Shown one piece after another: positions 7,034 to 15,708 of a stretch of DNA of 64,000 bases. The notes under the pieces are model-generated. The model searched no databases. It was not told the origin of the DNA and saw only the letters and a list, made by a program, of their open reading frames with translations. Source of the stretch: Streptomyces sp. DvalAA-14 (GTDB lineage Bacteria; Actinomycetota; Actinomycetes; Streptomycetales; Streptomycetaceae); assembly GCF_900091855.1 (NCBI RefSeq), contig NZ_FMCH01000221.1, positions 48,827 through 112,826 of the forward strand, given 5' to 3'. The first letter of the stretch is position 1; the number at the start of each line of letters is the position of its first letter. Made by a program: the position numbers and the translations under genes.

Positions 7034-8959
7034 ATGGGGCTGGCGAACGAGGAGATCATCTCCCAGGTGGACAGCCTGTTGGCCGGCCGGATCGTCATTC
7101 CGTCCATCCAGCGCGACTTCGTCTGGATGCGTACGGACGTACGTGATCTCTTTGACTCCCTTTACCGCGGCTACCCGGTTGGCGCCCTGCTCCTGTGGAG
7201 GACGAACCTGGAGGTTCCCTTCCGCACGGCTGCGGTAGTCCAAGCCAGTAAGTCAGCCCACCCGCCTCTGTACCTGCTGGATGGGCAGCAGCGGCTCACC
7301 TCACTGGCATGGGTCTACTGTCCCGAATCAAAGGCCGACGGTCGGCTCATCGACCTTCGCTTCGACGTGCGTACCGAGGAGTTCGTCAATCCCAGCGCGG
7401 TGCAGCGCAAGGATCCGCTCCTGATCCCCGTCTCGCTGATCCTCAAGCAGAACATCCAGTTCTACGAGGTCCTCGTGGATGCCGGGGTGGAGATGGCCAA
7501 CCCCGAGTTCAAGCTCTGGACATCCAGGCTTCAGAAGGTTCATAGCATCCGCCAGCATCAGGTCGCCGTGATCACCTACGATTCCGACGACTACGAAGAG
7601 GTCGCCGAGGTTTTCGCCAGGCTCAACAAGGGCGGGCGTCGGCTGTCCAAGGGCGATCTGGTCTACAGCGCTATCGCAGCTCGTTGGGCAGACGGCTTGC
7701 AGACCATGGACGCCTTCCACGATGAACTGAAGGACATCGGCTTCGCTTTGGACCGCGAGGCGGTCCTCCGGCTTATGAGTCTACTGGCGGGGACGGGGGC
7801 CCATCACATCAGGCTCATCGGGGCCGTCATGGATGAGGCGGCCCTCAAGGACGCATGGAAGACCACCGAGACTTCTTTGCGATACGCCATCGACTTCCTG
7901 CGCGTTGAGTGCGAAATCCCCCGCTCGGAAATCCTGACCTCGCCGAACGTGGCTGTGGTCCCCGCCCTGCTGCTCCACCAGCGCCAAGGCAAGTTGCTTT
8001 CTGGGGAAGCAGCACTGCTGCGCCGCTGGGTTTACACCGCAATGGCCTTCAGTCATTACTCGCTGCAGGTTGAGGGCAAGCTCGACGCGGAAGCTCGGCT
8101 GGTGAAGGGCCGGGTTGGTGAGGACCTGTTCACCGAGCTCATCCGCCGGGCCTCCGGGCCCCGTTCCGTGGACAGCCCAATCCAACCTCGGGACTTGGAG
8201 CAGAAATATTCCACCCATGCCTTCTTCCGTCTGCTGTACATCGCCGCATTGCAGGGGAAGGCCAAGGACTGGGTCAGCAATATGGCCATCAACGACAAGC
8301 CCATGGTCTCCGGTTCCAAGATTGAGTACCACCACGTCTTCCCACGGGCGCGGGTGCAAACCCGGTACGCCAAGGAGGAGTGGAACAGCCTGGCTAACTT
8401 GGCGTTCGTAACAGGCCAGACCAACAAGATGATCTCCTCCAAGCTGCCCTCCGAATACATGGCTCAGATCGAACACGAACGCCTAGCGGAGCAGTGGATC
8501 CCCGTCGATCCGGAATTGCGGTCACTGGACCGCTTTCCCGCATTCCTCGCCGCGCGGCGTCATCTGATGGCGAATGTCCTCAACAGGCTGCTGGGACTTC
8601 CCTCGTACACTGGTCAGACCAGCCATAGGGACGTCGACGAACCGCCGGCGGACGACGAGGTGATCGCTGAGGACGCTGTCGGCCCCAGCCCTGTCCCGGA
8701 AGCAGGAGTGGTCGAGGCAACGGACGTCGAGGTCGAGGTGCATGCGGCCTACGACGGGCACCGGGTCTCCGGCCGTTACGACACATCGACCGGCGTACTC
8801 ACCGTCACGACGGGCCCCGCTCAGGGTACGTACGAATCCCCGAGCGGCGCGGCGGTCGCAGTGGTGAACGATCTCAACCCGCATGTCAAGCCAAATCGCA
8901 ACGGCTGGTCGTTCTGGACAGTCACCGTCACGGGAGAGCCGCTTCAGAGCCTGAGATAA
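7034..8959 (+). CDS. DUF262/GmrSD-like protein with HNH-type nuclease and C-terminal RAMA-like domain
   Basis: 641 residues. The N-terminus is a DUF262 (ParB-like, GmrS-type) domain with IPSIQRDFVW (22-31) and DGQQRLTSL (83-91), the nucleotide-binding signature of GmrSD type IV restriction enzymes. A C-terminal DUF1524-like His-Me nuclease motif, EYHHVFPRAR with H433/H434 and P437, is followed by NSLANLAFV. After an acidic linker (about 540-570) comes a compact beta-rich end (about 570-641) with TYESPSGAAVAVVND and NGWSFW. This matches the RAMA/DUF4357 fold predicted to read modified bases. I infer a nuclease that attacks phage DNA carrying modified bases. The start is ATG after GGGGGAGC. Codons ending in A or T are commoner than in neighbouring core genes, suggesting transfer. 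Confidence 0.85.
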   Translation: MGLANEEIISQVDSLLAGRIVIPSIQRDFVWMRTDVRDLFDSLYRGYPVGALLLWRTNLEVPFRTAAVVQASKSAHPPLYLLDGQQRLTSLAWVYCPESKADGRLIDLRFDVRTEEFVNPSAVQRKDPLLIPVSLILKQNIQFYEVLVDAGVEMANPEFKLWTSRLQKVHSIRQHQVAVITYDSDDYEEVAEVFARLNKGGRRLSKGDLVYSAIAARWADGLQTMDAFHDELKDIGFALDREAVLRLMSLLAGTGAHHIRLIGAVMDEAALKDAWKTTETSLRYAIDFLRVECEIPRSEILTSPNVAVVPALLLHQRQGKLLSGEAALLRRWVYTAMAFSHYSLQVEGKLDAEARLVKGRVGEDLFTELIRRASGPRSVDSPIQPRDLEQKYSTHAFFRLLYIAALQGKAKDWVSNMAINDKPMVSGSKIEYHHVFPRARVQTRYAKEEWNSLANLAFVTGQTNKMISSKLPSEYMAQIEHERLAEQWIPVDPELRSLDRFPAFLAARRHLMANVLNRLLGLPSYTGQTSHRDVDEPPADDEVIAEDAVGPSPVPEAGVVEATDVEVEVHAAYDGHRVSGRYDTSTGVLTVTTGPAQGTYESPSGAAVAVVNDLNPHVKPNRNGWSFWTVTVTGEPLQSLR

Positions 8960-9007
8960 ATGAACCGGCTTTGACGCGACTGCGAGGAAGCTGATTCGGT
9001 GAGCGTT

Positions 9008-9448
9008 GCTCAGCCGCTGAAGGCTTTGCGGAGGCGGGAGGCTGCTTCGGTGAGGACGGTTTCGCGTTTGCAGAAGGCGAAGCGGACTTGGGTGCGGCCG
9101 GCGGTGGGGTGGTCGTAGAAGACGGAGTTGGGGACGGCGACGACGCCGCAGCGTTCGGGGAGTGCGCGGCAGAAGGTCAATGCGTCCAAGCCTGGGGCGA
9201 GTTCGGCGATGTCGGTGGTGATGAAGTACGTGCCCTGCGGGACGTAGACCTGGAAGCCTGCGTCGGTGAGGCCGGCGGCCAGGAGATCGCGTTTCGCGAG
9301 GAGGTCGTCGCGGAAGTCGGCGTAGTACGTGTCGGGCAGGGCGAGGGCCTCGGCGACGGCGTACTGGAACGGGCCCGAGGCCACGTACGTCAGGAACTGC
9401 TTGGCGGTGCGGACGGCCGCCACGAGCGGAGCCGCGCCCGTCACCCAG
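9008..9448. repeat. Right copy of the 441-bp direct repeat
   Basis: Identical to 5643-6083 except for three positions seen by eye. It is continuous with the intact aminotransferase gene. The 2.9 kb between the copies holds the second toxin-antitoxin pair and the DUF262 gene only. Confidence 0.95.
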
Positions 9449-10182
9449 CCGACCTTCCAGCCGGTGAAAGAGAAGGTCTTGCCGGCCGAGGAGATGGAGA
9501 CGGTGCGGTCCCGCATGCCCGGCAGGGAGATCAGCGGGATGTGGGTGCCGTCGAAGACGAGGTGTTCGTAGACCTCGTCGGTGACCACGAGGAGGTCGTG
9601 TTCGACGGCGAGGGCGGCGATCGCGGTCAGTTCCTCGCGAGTGAGGACCGTGCCCGTCGGGTTGTGGGGGGAGTTGAGGAGCAGCAGCCGGGTGCGGGGG
9701 GTGACGGCGGCGCGCAGGGCGTCGAGGTCGGGGCGGAAGGCGGGGGCGGGCAAGGTCAGGGGCACGCGGACCCCGCCGGCCATGGCGATGCAGGCGGCGT
9801 AGGAGTCGTAGAAGGGCTCGAAGGCGATTACTTCGTCGCCCGGTTCGAGCAGGGCGAGCATGGCGGCGGCGATCGCCTCGGTGGCGCCGGCGGTGACGAG
9901 GACTTCGGTGTCGGGGTCGAAGCCGAGACCGTGGAAGCGCTGCTGGTGCTCGCTGATCGCCGTGCGCAGTTCGGGGACGCCGGGACCAGGCGGGTACTGG
10001 TTGCCGCGGCCGTCGCGCAGGGCGCGGACCGCGGCTTCCCGCACCGACTCGGGTCCGTCGGTGTCGGGGAAGCCCTGGCCGAGGTTGATCGCGCCGGTCG
10101 CGACCGCCAGCGCCGACATCTCGGCGAAGATCGTCGTCCCCATGCCTGCCAGCCTGCGGTTCAGCAGCGGCCTCGCGCTCAT
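9010..10182 (-). CDS. Class I/II PLP-dependent aminotransferase
   Basis: 390 residues, full length for fold-type I aminotransferases. Cofactor residues are visible: NSPHNPTG (171-178), TDEVYEHLVF (D202 pairs with the pyridine N), and SISSAGKTFSFTGWK (K235 forms the Schiff base). The C-terminal VRFAFCK holds the carboxylate-binding Arg. The closest pattern is the YbdL/kynurenine-aminotransferase group (broad methionine, glutamine or aromatic donors); N-succinyl-DAP aminotransferase is an alternative. The start is ATG with MSARPLLNRRLAGMGTTIF. Its 3' end is the border of the accessory island, and a near-identical copy of that end lies 3.4 kb away. Confidence 0.88.
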   Translation of the reverse strand: MSARPLLNRRLAGMGTTIFAEMSALAVATGAINLGQGFPDTDGPESVREAAVRALRDGRGNQYPPGPGVPELRTAISEHQQRFHGLGFDPDTEVLVTAGATEAIAAAMLALLEPGDEVIAFEPFYDSYAACIAMAGGVRVPLTLPAPAFRPDLDALRAAVTPRTRLLLLNSPHNPTGTVLTREELTAIAALAVEHDLLVVTDEVYEHLVFDGTHIPLISLPGMRDRTVSISSAGKTFSFTGWKVGWVTGAAPLVAAVRTAKQFLTYVASGPFQYAVAEALALPDTYYADFRDDLLAKRDLLAAGLTDAGFQVYVPQGTYFITTDIAELAPGLDALTFCRALPERCGVVAVPNSVFYDHPTAGRTQVRFAFCKRETVLTEAASRLRKAFSG

Positions 10183-10549
10183 CCGGGCTCCTCGCGTCTC
10201 GTCGTCGGGCCCATCATGCGGTGGGGCCCGACCGCAGACAAGCAGGCCGGGGAAAGGTCGGCCGCCCGGTGGAGTCCGCCGGAAGGCGGGCCTTTGGCCG
10301 CTGATCAGTCGGCGGGCGGCCGTGCCTGGGCTTCGAATGTCGGTTTTCGCGCGCTACCTGAACACCTGAGCCCTAAAGCGCTCCCAGGGATGGAAAGAGG
10401 GCACAGATGGGTAAAAACGCTGAAGAGGAACGGCGTTTCATGATTCCGTAGTCGAACGGACCCCACGTGGGCACGAGCCGACGCACCTACCCGAATCGGG
10501 GCCTGATGCGGTCGGCCCATCATCCACTGCGTGCTTGCGGAGCCGATCC
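10183..10549. other. Intergenic stretch with small inverted repeats
   Basis: No convincing gene. It holds a 10-bp palindrome CCCACGTGGG (10462-10471) and a hairpin-like AAACGC...GCGTTT (around 10418-10440). A 14-codon frame after AAAGAGG (ATG near 10407, peptide MGKNAEEERRFMIP) is too short to call. Confidence 0.4.
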
Positions 10550-11071
10550 ATGCTCACCACCCTGCGTACCCCTTATACGGACACTCGTGCCGGAGACCTC
10601 GCCTGGTGCCTCGACAAAGAGCCGCTGCCGGCGCTCGCCGTGCTCGACATCGAAGTCGAGGACGGCCTGGGGCTGCGCGCCGAGGTCGGCTTGCGGCTGC
10701 TCGGCGCGTCCCACCAAGTGCTGGTCGACACCGGGCGCGGGGGCTGCTCGGAGACGGTGGCCTGCATACCCGGCAGCCAGTCACCGCTGCCTTTCGGGGT
10801 GGCCAAGCGGGTCGGGCCGTGGGAGTACGAGTTCGCGGCCCGGATCGAATCGCTCTCGCGCGGGTCCTTCGCCGGCCGGGCCCAGGAACTGCTGGCGCTG
10901 GTCGCCGAGCACCCGCACGGGCTGGCCGGCACCTTTCCCGGCGACCCGCATGCCTTCACCGCGATGCTCGTGCAGTGCGGGGACGGCGGCGTGCAGTGGC
11001 GGACCTGGCACGCGTATCCACAGGAGGGACGGTTGGTGACCACCAGGACCCGCGTCACCGTGCCGAGTTGA
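10550..11071 (+). CDS. DUF2617 family protein
   Basis: 173 residues, starting MLTTLRTPYTDTRAGDLAWCL at an ATG with GGAG 8 nt upstream. Conserved stretches include LRLLGASHQVLVD, ESLSRGSFAGRAQELLALV and HGLAGTFPGDPHAFTAMLV, ending VQWRTWHAYPQEGRLVTT. These are the marks of the actinobacterial DUF2617 family, which has no known function. It is followed 122 bp later, on the same strand, by the membrane aminopropyltransferase-like gene; I recall the two being neighbours in other Streptomyces. Confidence 0.85.
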   Translation: MLTTLRTPYTDTRAGDLAWCLDKEPLPALAVLDIEVEDGLGLRAEVGLRLLGASHQVLVDTGRGGCSETVACIPGSQSPLPFGVAKRVGPWEYEFAARIESLSRGSFAGRAQELLALVAEHPHGLAGTFPGDPHAFTAMLVQCGDGGVQWRTWHAYPQEGRLVTTRTRVTVPS

Positions 11072-11193
11072 GCGCGGGGCGCACGACCCCTGGCGGGGTA
11101 CGCCGGGGACGCGCGCGTGAACGCCGTCAGCCGCCACTGATCCCACTCTTGTGGGTGACTTGTGGTCGCGCCTACCTGACTTAGCGTGCACTC

Positions 11194-12732
11194 ATGATCG
11201 ACCAGCAAGGCCGCACCAGCGCGGCCCGACTCGCCGTGACGTTACCCGTGCCCGCCGGGGCGGCACGCGCGCTGGTCCTCGCCGCGGTGTTCGTCTGCGC
11301 TGCCTGCGGCCTGATCTACGAACTCGAACTCGTCGCGCTCGCGTCCTATTTGGTGGGCGACTCGGTCACCCAGGCGTCCGTCGTGCTGTCGGTGATGGTC
11401 TTCGCGATGGGCTGCGGCTCGCTGCTCGCCAAACGGCTGCGCGGCTGCGCCGCCCTCGGCTTCGCCGCCGTCGAGGCGGCCCTCGCGCTGGTCGGCGGGC
11501 TGTCGGTGATGGTGCTGTACGCGGTTTTCGCCTGGTACGGAGAGGCCAGACCGGCGATCGTCGGCTGCTCGTTCGCGATCGGGGTGCTGATCGGGGCGGA
11601 GGTGCCGCTGCTGATGACGCTGGTGCAGCGGGTCAGGCGGCAGGACGCGGGCGGCGCGGTCGCCGACCTGTTCGCGGTGGATTACGTGGGCGCGCTCGTC
11701 GGCGGCCTCGCCTTCCCGTTCCTCCTGCTGCCGGACTTCGGGCAGCTGACGGGAGCGCTGGTCACGGGGGTGGTCAACGCGGTGGCCGGTGGCGCCACCG
11801 TGCTGTGGCTCTTCCGGGGGGATCTGTCGCCGCGGGCGCGGGGCTGGCTGGTGGTCGCGAACCTCACCGTGCTGGCGGTGCTGGCCGCCGCCGCGATGGC
11901 GGCCGGCCCCTTCGAACGGGCGGCGCGACAGGCGGTGTACGGCGGCGCGGTCCGGGTGGCCCGGCAGACGGCGGTGCAGGAGATCGTGCTGACCGGCACG
12001 CCGGACACCTCGGCCTCCCTGCGGCTCTACCTCGACGGCCGACTGCGGGTCTGCGGGGCGGACTCGGCCGGCTACGACCGGGCGCTGGCGGTCCCGGCGA
12101 TGGCCGCGGGCCCGCACGGCCGCGTCCTGGTCCTCGGCGGCGCGGACGGCCTGGCCCTGCGCGAAGTGCTCGGCTTTCCCGGCGTACGGGCGGTGACGGT
12201 GGTGGACACCGACGCCGTGCTGATGCGGCTCGGCCGCGCCGATCCCGGGCTCGTCGCGCTCAACGGCGACGCCTTCGACGACGGCCGGGTCCGCGTCGCC
12301 ACCGCCGACGTCTTCGACTGGCTGCGGACGGCCGCCACCACGGCGCCCGGCTCCTACGACGTCATCCTCGCCGACCTCCCCGCCGCCGCCGTCTCCAGCA
12401 GCGCCAAGCTCTATTCGCAGGAGTTCTACGGCCTCGCCGCCCGCGCCCTTGCCCCGAACGGGCGGCTGGCGGTGCACGCGGCCCAGTCCGTCTGGACCGT
12501 CGCCGCCAGCCTCCGCGCGGCCGGCCTCCCCGCCACGGCCTACCGACTGCCGGCCGCCGCTTGCCCGGCGCCGCCCGGCTTGCGGCCCGCCCCCACCACC
12601 TGGGCCTTCCTGCTCGCGGGGTCGTCGCGGCCGCCGCTGCCTGCTTCCTTCCACCGGGCCGCGGCCGCCGCTGCCCGGTCCCGCCCCGCGACGTCACCAC
12701 CGCCCTCGACGCTGCTGCACCCACGGCTGTAG
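11194..12732 (+). CDS. Membrane-bound spermidine synthase-like protein, degenerate active site
   Basis: 512 residues. Seven or so N-terminal membrane segments (about 25-235) precede a cytoplasmic aminopropyltransferase fold: [11 protein letters not shown], then [16 protein letters not shown] (SAM site), VVDTDAV, and [12 protein letters not shown] with [12 protein letters not shown]. Family members move the propylamine group of decarboxylated SAM to putrescine. Here the usual YHE is YDR, GGGDG is GGADG, and the DLPDP motif reads DLPAA. Substrate binding may therefore be altered or lost. A TAGCGT box 6 nt before the ATG suggests a leaderless mRNA. The C-terminal 60 residues are a Pro/Ala tail. 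Confidence 0.82.
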   Translation: MIDQQGRTSAARLAVTLPVPAGAARALVLAAVFVCAACGLIYELELVALASYLVGDSVTQASVVLSVMVFAMGCGSLLAKRLRGCAALGFAAVEAALALVGGLSVMVLYAVFAWYGEARPAIVGCSFAIGVLIGAEVPLLMTLVQRVRRQDAGGAVADLFAVDYVGALVGGLAFPFLLLPDFGQLTGALVTGVVNAVAGGATVLWLFRGDLSPRARGWLVVANLTVLAVLAAAAMAAGPFERAARQAVYGGAVRVARQTAVQEIVLTGTPDTSASLRLYLDGRLRVCGADSAGYDRALAVPAMAAGPHGRVLVLGGADGLALREVLGFPGVRAVTVVDTDAVLMRLGRADPGLVALNGDAFDDGRVRVATADVFDWLRTAATTAPGSYDVILADLPAAAVSSSAKLYSQEFYGLAARALAPNGRLAVHAAQSVWTVAASLRAAGLPATAYRLPAAACPAPPGLRPAPTTWAFLLAGSSRPPLPASFHRAAAAAARSRPATSPPPSTLLHPRL

Positions 12733-12893
12733 GGGGTCGGGGGAGGGGGCGGACTTCCGGGGAGCGGGTGGTCGGCCGGGGCGGCGCGCGGCGGGCGGGT
12801 GGCCGGCTGAGGAGCGGCCGGCTCCTCGCGGAGTGGGAAAAATGACGTGCCCGCACCCGTCATGGCGCCGCACTCCTGGGTAGGCTCCGGCCC

Positions 12894-14006
12894 ATGGAGC
12901 ACGAGTCCTTCGTTCCGATCCCGCCGGCCCGGCTGACGCGGGCCCTGCGTACGCCCACCGCGGTTGCCGCAAGCCTGCCCGGCTGGCAGCCCGATGGGGG
13001 CGACGGGGTGGCGGACGCGAAGGCACCGGTCACCGGACGGCTGCGGCTGCGTATCGGCGGCTCCACGATCACCTACCGGGGCACCGTGGAGGTCACGGGC
13101 GACGGCCCGACGTTCACCGTCGTGGCGCAAGGCACGGAAGTACGCGGCAGCGGCACGGTACGCGCGAGCGCTTCGGTGACCGTGCGGGGCACCGAGCGTC
13201 CCGAGGCCGGCTCGGCCGTCAGCTGGCAGGGCTCGGCGCGGACGGACGGGCGCCTGGCCGGGTACGAGGCAGCCGTGGTGGAAGCCGCGGTACGCCGCCT
13301 GCTCGACCGTTTCGCGGCGGAGTTGGCCGCGCACGCGCCGGAGGACGAGTCGGAGGCTCGCGCGGAAGCCGGAGCGGGGGCCGCGGCAGACGCTGAGGCG
13401 GAGGCGGAGGCCGGAGCTGAGGCGGGAACCGACGCCGGGGCGCCGGCGGACGCGGCACAGGACGTGGTGGCGCGCGCGGAGGCCGAGGCGGAAGTAGCAG
13501 CGGAAGCGGCAGCCGACGCGGACCTCGCGGCGTGGGCCGAGGACGAAGCGGTGGCGCCAGCGGAAGAGGAAGCGGCGGCGCCGGCCGAGGAGGACGTGGC
13601 GGCTGCTCCCGGGGCGGTGCCGGCCGCGCAACCCGCCGGTCAGGCGGAAGACGACGCGGAGGCCGAGGGCGAGGACGAGTCGGATGTCGTCGACGACCTC
13701 GGCGGACCTCTGCCCGCCGCGGAGCTCGAGGAATTCGAGCTCGTCGAGGTGGAGGTCGAGGTCCCGGAGAGCGCGGCCGCCCTGGACGACCTCGTGCCGC
13801 CCGCCGAAGCCGCGCACGCCCGCCGTACGATGATCGGCCGCAGCGCCGAAGAGGTCGACCACGCGCCGCCGCGCGGACGCTACGCCCCCGTCCCGGCCCC
13901 GGACTCCGGTACGGCCACCGCCACCTTGCGCTGGGCGGCCCCCGCGGCGGCGGCTTTGCTCGCATCCGCGGTGGTCGTCGGCCGTGTACTGCGGCGCCGC
14001 AAGTGA
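12894..14006 (+). CDS. SRPBCC (CoxG-like) protein with acidic linker and C-terminal membrane anchor
   Basis: 370 residues. The first 145 form an SRPBCC/START-like lipid- or ligand-binding fold of CoxG type, beginning MEHESFVPIPPARLTRALRTP and including LPGW, the repeated beta strands and a long C-terminal helix. About 165 residues rich in Ala and Glu follow. The end is one hydrophobic helix (LRWAAPAAAALLASAVVVG) and VLRRRK, so the protein is probably tail-anchored with its domain in the cytoplasm. TAGGCT stands 7 nt before the ATG with no ribosome binding site, so a leaderless mRNA is likely. Function unknown. The linker has near-repetitive GAG/GCG codons that make long meaningless frames on the other strand. 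Confidence 0.75.
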   Translation: MEHESFVPIPPARLTRALRTPTAVAASLPGWQPDGGDGVADAKAPVTGRLRLRIGGSTITYRGTVEVTGDGPTFTVVAQGTEVRGSGTVRASASVTVRGTERPEAGSAVSWQGSARTDGRLAGYEAAVVEAAVRRLLDRFAAELAAHAPEDESEARAEAGAGAAADAEAEAEAGAEAGTDAGAPADAAQDVVARAEAEAEVAAEAAADADLAAWAEDEAVAPAEEEAAAPAEEDVAAAPGAVPAAQPAGQAEDDAEAEGEDESDVVDDLGGPLPAAELEEFELVEVEVEVPESAAALDDLVPPAEAAHARRTMIGRSAEEVDHAPPRGRYAPVPAPDSGTATATLRWAAPAAAALLASAVVVGRVLRRRK

Positions 14007-14025
14007 TCGCCGCTAGGCTCCTCCC

Positions 14026-14823
14026 GTGGAGAACGAGAAGAAGCTGACGGCGGGCGACGCCGAACTGACCTTGCAGCCCGAGCACGGTTGCCGGATCGCC
14101 TCGCTGAAGGTGGGCGGGACCGAACTCCTGCGCCAGGGCGAGAAATTCGGCGCCTTCATCATGGTGCCGTGGTGCGGCCGCACCGAGAACGGGGTGTTCC
14201 GCAACGGCGGGGTGAGCCACCAGCTCCCCGTCGACGCGCCACCCCACGCGATCCATGGCACCGGCCGCCATTCCGTCTGGCACGAGGCGGCGCCGGCCAC
14301 CGAGACCACCGCCGCGTACTACTTCGACCTGGCCGACCCCTGGCCGTATCCCGGCCGGGTAACGCACACGATCGAGCTCGCCCCGCACTCGGTGAAGCTG
14401 GCGCTCAGCGTGGAGGCGTCCGAGGACTCCTTCCCGGCGCAGGCCGGCTGGCACCCGTGGTGGCTGCGCAACCTCGGGCAGGGCGGTCAGGACGTCGAGT
14501 TGGCCTTCAGCGCCGCCTGGCAGGAGGAGCGCGGCGAGAACCATCTGCCGACCGGCAAGCGCATCGACCCCGAGCCGGGGCCGTGGGACGACTGCTTCGG
14601 GATGCCCGACGGGGTCGACGTCACGCTCACCTGGCCCGGGGAGATGCGGCTTCAGGTGGAGAGCCCGTCGCAGTGGGCGGTGATCTACACCGAGCAGCCC
14701 GAAGCGGTGTGCGTCGAGCCGCAGTCCGGCCCGCCCAACGGCCTCAACACCCTGCCGCGCCTGGTCACCCCCATCGACCCGCTCGAGATCAGCACCACCT
14801 GGAGCTGGCACCGGATCGGCTGA
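14026..14823 (+). CDS. Aldose 1-epimerase family protein
   Basis: 265 residues with a galactose-mutarotase beta-sandwich pattern: LTLQPEHGCRIASLKVGGTELL at the start, FIMVPWCGRTENG, HAIHGTGRHSVW (active-site His), QAGWHPWW (second His), and a late CVEPQSGPPNGLNT (catalytic Glu). It should interconvert alpha and beta anomers of a sugar, possibly a sugar phosphate. The start is GTG, 6 nt after TAGGCT, so it is probably leaderless. It lies between the SRPBCC gene and pyrE on the same strand, each with its own promoter. Confidence 0.88.
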   Translation: MENEKKLTAGDAELTLQPEHGCRIASLKVGGTELLRQGEKFGAFIMVPWCGRTENGVFRNGGVSHQLPVDAPPHAIHGTGRHSVWHEAAPATETTAAYYFDLADPWPYPGRVTHTIELAPHSVKLALSVEASEDSFPAQAGWHPWWLRNLGQGGQDVELAFSAAWQEERGENHLPTGKRIDPEPGPWDDCFGMPDGVDVTLTWPGEMRLQVESPSQWAVIYTEQPEAVCVEPQSGPPNGLNTLPRLVTPIDPLEISTTWSWHRIG

Positions 14824-14921
14824 GAGCTGGGATCCGCCGCCCGGAGATTCCGGGGTCCGCCGGCGTGCAGCTGTTTTCCCCTGGCCGGGGGCCCCGAGGG
14901 CCCTCGGCTAGTCTCGTGGCC

Positions 14922-15464
14922 ATGAGCGACGACGTACGCGCTGCGCTGCTGCGGCACATCAAGGAAAAGGCCGTGGTGCACGGCAAGGTGACCCTCTCGT
15001 CGGGCCTGGAAGCCGATTTCTACATCGACCTGCGCCGGATCACCCTGGACGGGGAGGCCGCGCCGCTCGCCGGCCAGATGATGCTGGACCTCACCGCCGA
15101 CCTCGACTACGACGCGGTCGGCGGACTGACGTTGGGTGCCGACCCGGTGGCCGGTTCGATGCTGCACGCCGCCGCGGCGCGGGGGCAGCGGCTGGACGCG
15201 TTCGTGGTCCGCAAGGCCAACAAGGCACACGGCCTGCAGCGCCGTATCGAGGGCACCGAGGTCAAGGGCCGCCGGGTGCTGGTGGTCGAGGACACCTCCA
15301 CCACCGGCGGCTCCCCGCTGACCGCTGTCGAGGCGGTGCGCGAGGCCGGTGGTGAAGTGGTGGCGGTGGCGGTGATCGTGGACCGCGGGGCGGCGGCGAA
15401 GATTACCGAGGCGGGTCTGCCGTATCTCGCCGCCTACTCGCTGGCCGATCTCGACCTCGGCTGA
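14922..15464 (+). CDS. pyrE: Orotate phosphoribosyltransferase
   Basis: 180 residues. SSGLEADFYIDLRRITLDGE is the N-terminal OPRT signature, GGLTLGADPVAGSML the hood loop, and VLVVEDTSTTGGSPLTAV the PRPP-binding motif. VRKANKAHG contains the mobile-loop lysines. It converts orotate and PRPP to orotidine 5'-phosphate in pyrimidine synthesis. The ATG follows TAGTCT by 7 nt, again a leaderless arrangement. The first half of an upstream frame in the same phase is only a shadow of the epimerase gene. Standard size; no anomaly. Confidence 0.95.
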   Translation: MSDDVRAALLRHIKEKAVVHGKVTLSSGLEADFYIDLRRITLDGEAAPLAGQMMLDLTADLDYDAVGGLTLGADPVAGSMLHAAAARGQRLDAFVVRKANKAHGLQRRIEGTEVKGRRVLVVEDTSTTGGSPLTAVEAVREAGGEVVAVAVIVDRGAAAKITEAGLPYLAAYSLADLDLG

Positions 15465-15556
15465 CGACCGCGCCGCGTGGATGCCAGGGCGGTGGCGCAG
15501 CCCGGACGGCGGACGGCTGTATGCGCCCTGACCTGCTGTTTTACCGATCCTGAGAT

Positions 15557-15570
15557 GTTTCACGTGAAAC
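15557..15570. promoter_or_regulatory. parS site (ParB binding)
   Basis: GTTTCACGTGAAAC is the exact Streptomyces parS palindrome, extended by one matching base on each side (TGTTTCACGTGAAACA). It lies between pyrE and fba in non-coding DNA. ParB loads here to organise and segregate the origin region. I found no other copy in the window. Confidence 0.92.
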
Positions 15571-15708
15571 ACTGCGGGAGCCGGGGTATGCCCCTCCCCG
15601 ACCGAGGTGGTGTATCCGTTCGCGTCTGGGAAGATAAGGGCGACGATGACGTCGCCACGCCAGCCGTACGCCAGCCGTACCACCCGCAGATCATGAGGAG
15701 CGGACACG

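Noticed and set aside
9008..9030. A tRNA-type attachment site for the island
   Set aside because: No tRNA gene or integrase was found; the border is inside a protein gene.
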